This document shows, in pieces, positions 55,691-64,000 of a DNA stretch of 64,000 bases. A program made the translations under genes and the position numbers. The notes beneath the pieces were generated by a model. The model saw only the letters and a list, made by a program, of their open reading frames with translations, ran no database searches and had not been told where the DNA came from. The stretch's first letter is position 1; each line of letters starts with the position of its first letter. This DNA is from Diadema setosum (lineage: Eukaryota > Echinodermata > Echinoidea > Diadematoida > Diadematidae). The stretch is from NCBI RefSeq assembly GCF_964275005.1, contig NC_092700.1:16214617-16278616 (forward strand), in the 5' to 3' direction.

Positions 55691-56910
55691 TGACTCCTGA
55701 TGTGTGCTCTCCGTGTCCACCGAGCCAAGTTTTGGCATCTTGTGTCATAAATGTGAATGAAGTGACATTTGTATCTTTAGCCCTTGATGTGCCTGTGTGC
55801 TGAAATATAGTCCAACACCTTGCTAATCTATTGCATTCCCCGTAACTTTGCTGATACGGTAACCCTTCCATCAGTCAACATGAACAGGATCCAAGAAGAT
55901 CTGTTGACTCTCGCAGAAGTCAACAAATCACGAAAGGGGGGAAAAAAATTAGAAGTTTTATCTTAGTGTCAACCTATGTCAACTTGTGCATGGTTTACTA
56001 TGTATGATTTAAAAAAAAAAAAATTCAAGTGCCAATTGTAGAGGACAGCACCAAATGGTTGTGCAGATTGGTGATGAAAGAGTTTAAAGCAAAAAGAGTT
56101 AAAGAATTAAAAGCAAAACTAGTATGTGACTCATAAGGGCTCTAAATTCATGTTCTACCAATCAAAATTTGCTTGCAACGGATCAGAAAGCTTTGCTGAG
56201 AAACTTATCTAGCTGACACGATTTGCTGGGATAACAAATTGTTCTGTAGTATTTTTAGATGAAAAGGTGTGAAGTGATTAAAGTCGGTATACCAACTTTT
56301 ATTCCTGAAGCACCCTCCCAGTTCAGTAGTGGTTACGCAGAATTCTGTTAGTATGTGATGACTGAATCGTGTCCAAACTGTAGTCTTGAATCCATGCAAA
56401 ACAAGCTTGTCTAGCATGCAGTGGATGCAGTGTCCACAGCAGTTGTGGCATTATATATTGTCATCGGTGTAATCAAATATGAGATATCACATCGCAACCA
56501 TGATTGGGTAAGCTCCGAGACTATGGCACTTTCGGCAAAGCTTCCTAGTTAATACATTGTATTGTACATTTTCGTCGTTGCTCTACGTGATTGCACATAT
56601 TTCTTTTGTATTTGTGTATATTTGAGAGCAGCAGATGAGAAATATGTTTTCAATTTATGAATCTGTAAGCTTGTCACCTTTCAGGCAGCTACATTTTTGC
56701 AATGGTTCTCAACTTGTCATTGTATTATGTGTATATTTTACTTTTAAGCTTTACTGTTTTAATGTATATAATCACATTTTTATATATTTCACTACATCCT
56801 GTGAGGTTTTAATTGCTTGACAGGGCTATTGTAAATGGGACTGGATCTAATTGAACAAACCAACCATGCCCTGTACCTTTTAACATAATTCCAGAGAAAT
56901 AAATTACAGT
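55691..56910 (+). other. CENPO 3' untranslated region
   Basis: From the stop to an AATAAA at 56898-56903, about 1.2 kb of AT-rich DNA without other gene features. A later AATAAA near 58663 followed by GT-rich text may end a longer transcript that would include two MITEs. Confidence 0.5.
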
Positions 56911-57120
56911 GTAAGCTGTTATTTTCAAATGCAGATATTTTCGCACTTGAGGTCACAGACATTTTCGCAAGATGTTATTTTTGCGAATTGACACCAACGC
57001 TATCGTAAATGCCATATTACCATAGTGCATGGCAACATTTTTGTGTGTTAAATTCACAATCCAATTGTGATTTGCAAATTTTGCAAAAATTAAACCCTCA
57101 CGAAAATAACAGCTTATACC
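56909..57120. mobile_element. MITE with GTATAAGCTGTTATTTTC ends
   Basis: The left TGTAAGCTGTTATTTTC and the reverse complement of the right GGTATAAGCTGTTATTTTC pair. The interior has repeated 'tttttgcgaa/ttttcgca' words. About 212 bp, just past the first CENPO poly(A) signal. Confidence 0.7.
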
Positions 57121-57399
57121 ATATGATGAAGCCATATTCATTGAAGAAGGAAGAGAAATGAAATAATTACACAGTACGCTTACTTCAATCCTATTTCATG
57201 CCTTTTACTACATACACTGTATATCCCAAGATTGTTTTCATCAGTGGGTTAAAATAAAAAAGCATATTATACTTTTGTTCCTTACAATGTATTATACTTT
57301 GTGAATTATCTAATATTTCAATTACACAGCCACAAAGAAGGTATACATACAGGGAAAACCTGTTGTAAAGAGATCGCTGAAAAGGAGGTATCGCTTTTA

Positions 57400-57639
57400 C
57401 TGTATACGGCAAATACTTCGCGAGGTTTTTATTTTCGCGAATTTCGCGAGTCAGGTGCTATTCGTGAAATTCAAGACAAGCGAAAATATCGACTCTGATC
57501 CCAATGTGAATGTGACGTACACGTGTACACTTCTCCGTTCAGTTCAGGACTCCGCAATCGCGAATTTCGCCACTCGCAAAATCGTCAGGAATTCCAGATT
57601 CGCGAAAATTTAGACTCGTGAAATATATGGCGTATACAG
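57400..57639. mobile_element. TA-flanked MITE with CTGTATACG ends and TTCGCGAA words
   Basis: TA flanks at 57398-57399 and 57640-57641. The left CTGTATACGGCAAATACTTC and the reverse complement of the right CTGTATACGCCATATATTTC pair. The interior repeats TTCGCGAA/TCGCGAAT. A fragment of the same end ('cacgaaatatatggtgtatacag') lies at about 34817-34840. Likely a Tc1/mariner-type non-autonomous element. Confidence 0.75.
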
Positions 57640-59127
57640 TAACTGTGCATGTGCCACAATGTAAACCCCATGTGTGTTACATTATTCTGAGACAGCAACA
57701 CATGAGCGCTTTTGAAACTATTTTGCTTTCAAAGCCATTTACTTCTTTGATAGAAACATTTATGCTAGACATGTAATGAGCAGTGCTGTAGAGAAAGTTC
57801 CAAGCTTTACTGTGATGTAAATTTTATGAGAAAGCTGTATGATATACATGTATATAATATCTTGCAAATGGCCAGTAGCTATGTTATTGTCCATGTCTGG
57901 GAGGCATAACTTTTGCAGGCAGAACCGCAACAGAAAATTATAATTCATTCGGAAAACCCGTATAAAGGAATGATGCTATTCAATTACCATGCAACGTGGT
58001 GTGAGGAATGATATCACAAGTGAAGCTGTCATTGTACTGTGGTATTTGGCAACATATTGATTGGTTTTGATGGAGTTGTGCATTTGAGCAAAATATGCAA
58101 ACTTGGTAAGCTATCAACTGAGTCGGGTGTGCACAGATACCAAGAGTTAACAAGATGAATTGGGCTGTCCCCTTTTCAATCACTTTTTTTTTTTTAGCTG
58201 TTCTCACTGTTGCTGTTTTTTTGTGTGTGTGTTTGTGCGTGCTTGTATGTTTACGAGGAGGTACTGGTGATTATGAAGGTAAAATCCCCCAGTAAAAGTG
58301 ACCCCAACAACCTCATTATAATGGCATTTCCCCTTGCATTTATGCGCCATGCATTTACAGAGAAGTGGAAAGTTATGCATTTCATGCATTTTCAAGATGT
58401 ACATGTACAGTGTACAGCCAAAGTGATGGCTTCTGCCAACCTGTAACATTTTAGCTTTCATCCACTCCTGTGGACTTTTTCAAGTCAAGGGATGAAAGTT
58501 TCCTGTATTATAGGTGTACAGTATGTATGTGACACCCTCTCTCCACGTTTGTAATGTGATTTTTAAAAAGAGTAACCTACTATATTGTACAATTTATTTC
58601 TTCAGTGATTACATGGAGTGTGGAGTGACTATTAAAGACTTCGAACTGATTTAGTTGTCTGGAATAAAGCAAACATTGCACCGGTCTCGGGCAATGTTTT
58701 TAATAAAAGGGTTTTCCTTTTGCTTTCCTGTATATAATGATGATAATGATATAATACTAACAGTTATCATAACATTAATGAAAATATATAAATGAAAACA
58801 AATGGGTACTCATTATGATAGCAGCTCTAGGTTAAACATACCATATGGAATGCAATCTGCACACAAACTAAAAAATGGAATAAACAATTCAGCTGACAGT
58901 TTCTTTGCATTTTTCTTTTATTGGAAGAAATACTGTATGTTGCTTTCAACACTATGCAAGTGATCTACCTGTCCCATGATTCAATGCATTACATGGAACC
59001 AGTCTCTACAAACACACAGTCTAACATGCAGCACTTTCTTATACACATTCTTACTCAGTGCAGAAAACTCTGGCAGCAACCTTACAATAAACCAGTCTGT
59101 GTGGAACCTAAGACACATCATCTTTAA

Positions 59128-59679
59128 AGGAAAAGTTCACTTCCATGATACATACATGTGAAGTGAGATAAAGCAGCAATATAAAACTAGAACATGCCAA
59201 TGAAAGTTTGAGGAAAATCAGACAATCCACTCAAAAAGTTAGGTTTCTGCACAGTTTTGTTTATTTTGTTCTGGATAGGAAGACTACCAGTACTACAGTT
59301 GATGATGTCACATGCATAGAACAATTTAAGGAAGATATAAAGAGAATTCCACAAAATTTCATTTTTTTTTAAAAAGTACACATTCTCTCAACTTTTTAAA
59401 TACTCCTCCCCGCCTTCCAAAAGAGGCAAGTCATGTGCTCTTTTCTCATGAGAGAAAAGTAAAAATAAGTTGAATCTTCTTAAAATCTTCTTTATATACA
59501 GTTGTAGTTCTACACATACGACATCAAAAGCCGTTGTCTTCACATCCAGTGCTCGCGGAACTGAAGCTTTACTTTTGGATGGATTGTACAACTTTCTTAA
59601 AATTTTCACTATATGTGTTCGACTATTACTTATTGCTGCATTCTCTCAATCCACATGTTTATGAAGGTAAACTTGTCCT
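59128..59679. mobile_element. MITE in a TTAA site with AGGAAAAGTT ends
   Basis: TTAA at 59124-59127 and 59680-59683; the left AGGAAAAGTTCAC and the reverse complement of the right AGGACAAGTTTACC pair. The interior has further complementary blocks ('tttttgagtggattg' type). About 552 bp, no reading frame. Confidence 0.7.
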
Positions 59680-61877
59680 TTAAAAGAAAACAAATAACAC
59701 ACATTTGTTTGTGCAACCTAGCTATGATTTCATGGACAAGCCTCTGAACTTGTCATAGGAATCTACCAAGTTGACGAATGGCATGTATAGTGTTTAAATG
59801 CATACCGGAATACACAGGCAATTTGTGTGTAAGAATGATGGAATATTCTTCTCAATCAGATGCCATCAAAGCACACAAGTTTCTTGCATTTGTAGTATAA
59901 TTATTATCTCATTTTCAGATACATAGTATACAGTGTACATGGAAAACGAATTGTACTGAAAAACAAGTCCAGCACATTTATCTGCACTGTATTCACACAT
60001 AAAGATTGCATTTGTGTGTGTGTGTGTATGTGTGTATGTGTGTGTGTATTGGGAATTTATATTTCATTGTTCATTTCATTCATGTCTCGAAAAATTTAAT
60101 GAAAATTAGGTCTGAAGAGGGAAAAAAAAATTATCTCCAGCTAACAAACTATACTGTGATATGCAATGTAGGCAGTCATGATGCATTCACACAAAACAGG
60201 CACAACCCAGATGAAGTCATTGAATTGTTATTTCAAACAAAGCATGCACGACACAAAAATCACATATACATGTATTAACACATCTCGTCACATAAATGTG
60301 TTTCATGTAATTCACAATACAGCTGTATATTGGATACATTCAAAAATGGCAGATGTCACATTGTGATCACTTTACTTTTAGCATGTATTAATAGTACATT
60401 CACACTTCAAAGTAATGAAAGCCTCATATTCAACACTACGCCAACAGAGATACAAGTAATCTCATTACCATAATCCCTGGCAAAAGAGCAAAATTGATAT
60501 CAGACTGACTAAAAAGGTATTGAATCACCTCTGTCAGATTAAAACTTTGCTCGGCTGAAGCAAGTATTTCTACCACAGTCCCCATCAGCAAGAACTTTGA
60601 TTTTCTAAATTATTGGTGTTCTCTAAATATTCAGTGAAAATACCACACAAACTGTATAAATGATATGCGTGCTTGGTGATGTCGGCTGGCAGTGCAGATG
60701 CAATAAAATAAAGCCTCAAACTGCTTACTGTTTTTCTAAGAAAACCAACACCCTCATATCGAGTCACGTAGATTGAAACACCTAAACAATTCAACAAATG
60801 TTCAAACAAAATTTATCATGGAATAAGCAAGAGCTTCTTTCAAGTGTTGAAAACAATAAAAGATGGTAATCACATTGTCAACAAGTACTTAATTAATGTT
60901 GATTTCCATATGTTGTGTACTTTACAGACTTCTTCATTTCCCCCTTTTCTCATGACAGCACTTATCTTTTCTCTGCATGCAATGAAGACAAAGTCAGCAA
61001 AGTGTGCAGAAATGTACTTCTGTACATATTACAAAGCTGAAAATGAAAACAAGTGGATCAGAAGAAAATGAAGAGTTGATGGAACTTTTGTTTTTAAAAT
61101 TCATCAAAGACTTATCAAAAAATGTTGTCAACCTGATTACTGCCTTTTAGTCATGTCTATTGTAACAGCAAGCTGATACACTGTACTTCCTTATTCCCTG
61201 CGGTGTCTTTTTATTTTTCACAGAGCCATTCAGACTTTGGAAAACATTTCAATGAAAATAACTCAAAATGAGTGTGTGGGTTTCCTTACAGGTCCAATCC
61301 TGGAAGTATCCAAATTCTACATCTTTAAGATTGCATGATTTTTACTTTTAAGTGGTGCATTAATGTAGAGCTGTGTCTGTAACATGGTGATAATCATCCT
61401 GTATAATCCTAGTGCCAAATGTAGCAAGCAAATACAACGATAAGCAAATAAATACAATTCTAACATAATCCAACTGACTCGAATAATGCACATGTGATAT
61501 AGTTGTACGTGTACGAGCTACAGCAATTTTGAAGTCATGCAGAGTAAACTAGCAGGCTATTACTGTTTTCAGTCTTGACTTCTCACCTCACAATATTTGT
61601 GAAAATGACAGTTCATTGAGACAAGACTTGTAAAAATCACAAAGAGTAATAATGAAATTTCACTCACAGAGGGTATCACTTGATTTGATTTTGATTTGAC
61701 TTGGTTTCATGTGACTGCTATGAAAGCAATGAGTGCTTCATAATGAGCAAGCAACCACAGGTCCAATGGCTGAGAGTCCCTGGCCTCTCTGACAGCCTTG
61801 TGACAAGGCCTTGTGCCTGAGGAATAAGACTAACTCGCCACACCAAGCACTGCAAGAAATGGGTGAATGCAAGACCA

Positions 61878-62254
61878 AGTGGTGTAGCCACGAGGCCTTT
61901 TGAAACCTGGGTTTGTTTGTGTGGGTTTTTTTTTTCTACCACTTTGTGCATACGCGAGAGTATAAATTATTTATGTAAAGTCATGAGTCAATCTGCAGTT
62001 GGTACGCTAATGAATCACATGTCAAAGCAGGCAATGCAGGCAGCTACTGCAGGCAACACAGGCTAGATTACGAAGTGTCTATGAGCAAGCCATCAACATC
62101 ATGCATACTTATGAATATTCATTTGATGTGACATCATTGCGAGCAAATCAGTCGCCGATTGGCCACTACCTTTTTGGTAGCAGAATCGATGAGAAACAAG
62201 GTTCAAGATAAGAAATTCACGTCAAGTTCCAAAAGGCCTCCTGGCTACGCCACT
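61878..62254. mobile_element. Foldback MITE with AGTGG(C/T)GTAGCC ends, possibly hAT-type
   Basis: The left AGTGGTGTAGCCACGAGGCC and the reverse complement of the right AGTGGCGTAGCCAGGAGGCC match with two differences and continue through CTTTTG. CAGTGGCGTAGCCA is a common hAT terminus; no 8-bp duplication is preserved to confirm it. About 377 bp. Confidence 0.65.
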
Positions 62255-64000
62255 CAGTCTCGCGTTCACTCGTTAGCTCGCAGTTAGAGCTGTAGTCTCT
62301 TTTCCAAGCCTCAGCCATGAGGCCTTGACAAAAGACTACCTCTCTGGATGACTAGGCAGTGGAGATAAAGTGCCTTGCCCAGGGCCATAACTGCAGCAGC
62401 TAGGGGACTTTTACATGATTTTTGGATGGTAGGATTTTCCCTGATTTTAAAAGAATGGCAAATCAATCACAATTGGTAACAGACTTCCACAAAGCTACAA
62501 ATCTATGTTTACCATCCAAGAAAAATGGGAGATTTTTAACCAGTCTGCTTGTCTGTCACAGGACACGTAACAGGCGGCAAAAATCCCTAAATGCACCACA
62601 AAACTTGACCTGAATTTTGGCTTGCCTCAGCAGTACAATGAGTTACTGGCTTCCAAATAAGATTGACAGATAAAGCTACACAATCATGTTTGATGCGTCC
62701 TGGACGTTATGGACAGAATTCTCAAGGAAAAACAAAAATGTGCTTACAATACATGTACATACATCAAATTCATCAACACTAAACTGTAACAACACATGGA
62801 ACAGATCTTGTTCTTTGGCATTTGGAAATCCATGAGATGTATAAACTGCTTAATACATTTTAGATCTTACAGTCCACATGTTGGTAAGTAATAACTCCAG
62901 TTTCAGACACTACATCTGCAGCACTTCAAAACATTACTGAAACAAAGGGGGGGGGGTGGATCAATACATGCTGAAGTCTCTTTCAAAACATTGCCACTAT
63001 TATAAGAGCAACTCATAGGTACTTACAATGAATTGTAGATTGCCCATAGGCCACATTCAAACCGAAGTTGAAAATGAGGATGTTTCTTCCCAAATTGTTA
63101 TATGGAAATAAAACAATCTCATGTAGGTACAATATAATACATCTGTTTAACAACAATTGCTACTAAATGTATGTCAGATAAAGTCTCAAAGATATAAAAA
63201 GCAGGCTCGGAAAAGTCCGCTATAATAAAACAGTTCATGACAGACCAAAAAAAAAAAAAGATGAAGAAAGACCAAAAAATTAAAAATGTGGTCAATTTTA
63301 GACCAATTCATGTCCCGTTCATGTCAGCCGAGGTGGCTCATACTATATCCCAAATATAAGTAAAACTGAAAAGAAAAAAGATAAACAAATAAGGAAATGC
63401 TTCCCTATGAAAATAACGCTGTGCTTTGGAATATCATGTCAGAATACTTCATAAAGGCTAGGCTTATTTAGTTTTTGCGGTTGTTTCTATATTCATCCAG
63501 ATCAATAAATCTTAATACATGTACTATTATGCTGTAATTTTGACAAGTTGTGATAGTTTTTATCAATATTTTTTACTTACAAAAGATAAGTCAAAACTTA
63601 CTTAAGTTCAGAATCATTTAGTTTCATGCACTACATGTAGTTAGAGTATTTGTGCAATGACGAGTACTGCCACATACAACACACAATGTCGGTGACAATT
63701 TAAATCATTATTGATGCATTGACTAAGTGATCACCCACAAATGATAAAAATATATACTTTTTTTTCCTCAACATACCATTATTTCAACAAAATGGAAGAC
63801 ACAATTCTATTGTCAACGAAAATTCATTGCAACGTAATGTTGAATATATGGCCAGAAGAGTCAGGATGCAATACCTTTAAGCTTAAGAACAGAGTTTAAA
63901 AGGATACATGTGAAATTTCAGACATCAACAATTTCACCACAGAACTGGGATCTGATGCAAAACGCCAAGTCATCTAAATGCAACCAACATCAACCCGTCG

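Larger units (their letters stand above)
57642..64000. other. No recognisable gene; possible 3' UTR or intergenic DNA
   Basis: No exon with family similarity was found on either strand. TTTATT near 58917 (AATAAA on the minus strand) could end a convergent minus-strand gene lying beyond the window, in which case part of 58.9-64 kb would be its 3' UTR or last intron. Short 'TGTACAGTGTACA'-like words and A/T runs are frequent. A sequence near 62370-62400 ('aaagtgccttgcccagggc') resembles a stretch often kept in SINE-type repeats. Confidence 0.5.

Noticed and set aside
58921-59127. Frame of 68 codons (starts MEEILYVAF) as a small gene
   Set aside because: No splice context or recognisable motif, it ends at the edge of a MITE, and AT-rich DNA of this length commonly yields such frames.

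Overview
The window is animal nuclear DNA: every recognised gene is cut by many GT-AG introns, the non-coding DNA is AT-rich, and it is crowded with short inverted-repeat transposons. The proteins are close to vertebrate orthologues in length and motif. The transposon families seen (PIF/Harbinger with TAA/TTA target duplications, pogo-like MITEs, TTAA-flanked MITEs, tRNA-derived SINEs, a jockey/CR1-like LINE) fit an invertebrate deuterostome. Echinoderm is my best guess, but no single feature proves the phylum.

Layout. Bases 1-10 kb hold no host gene: low-complexity DNA, an old LINE (about 2.65-4.4 kb, minus strand) and a 4.58-kb PIF/Harbinger DNA transposon (4496-9073) with transposase and MADF/Myb-like gene remnants and a nested 325-bp palindromic MITE. 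Five host genes follow: PABPC, cytoplasmic poly(A)-binding protein (+, 10361-19471, 12 coding exons, 638 aa); DNALI1, axonemal dynein light intermediate chain (-, 31480-25422, 6 exons, 260 aa); EMC2, ER membrane complex subunit 2 (+, 31651-41011, 10 exons, 291 aa); PTRHD1 (-, 48648-45726, 3 exons, 119 aa); and CENPO, centromere protein O (+, 49131-55690, 6 exons, 299 aa). I derived the exon models by hand from splice sites, reading phase and remembered human orthologues. All five join without a frame break, and their lengths are within a few residues of human except PTRHD1, which has a shorter N-terminus. About 57-64 kb has no recognisable gene.

Organisation. Two gene pairs are head-to-head. 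DNALI1/EMC2 have only 170 bp between start codons, with ZNF143-like and YY1-like motifs. PTRHD1/CENPO are 482 bp apart, and the same divergent pair exists in human, so it looks like conserved microsynteny. The genes are housekeeping or ciliary: mRNA translation and stability (PABPC), cilium motility (DNALI1), membrane protein insertion (EMC2), the peptidyl-tRNA hydrolase-like family (PTRHD1) and the kinetochore (CENPO). They do not form a pathway.

Most notable signals: an oligo(A) block in the presumed PABPC 5' leader that resembles the autoregulatory PABP-binding element of vertebrate PABPC1; CGAGT/C motifs at about 10-11-bp (helical) spacing at both ends of the Harbinger element; a 473-bp near-perfect palindrome in PTRHD1 intron 1 whose loop copies part of its arm; a mobile element carrying about six 157-160-bp tandem units full of nuclear-receptor-like TGACCT repeats; and several unrelated-looking MITE families that all sit in TTAA sites. 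I found no convincing wholly new gene system.
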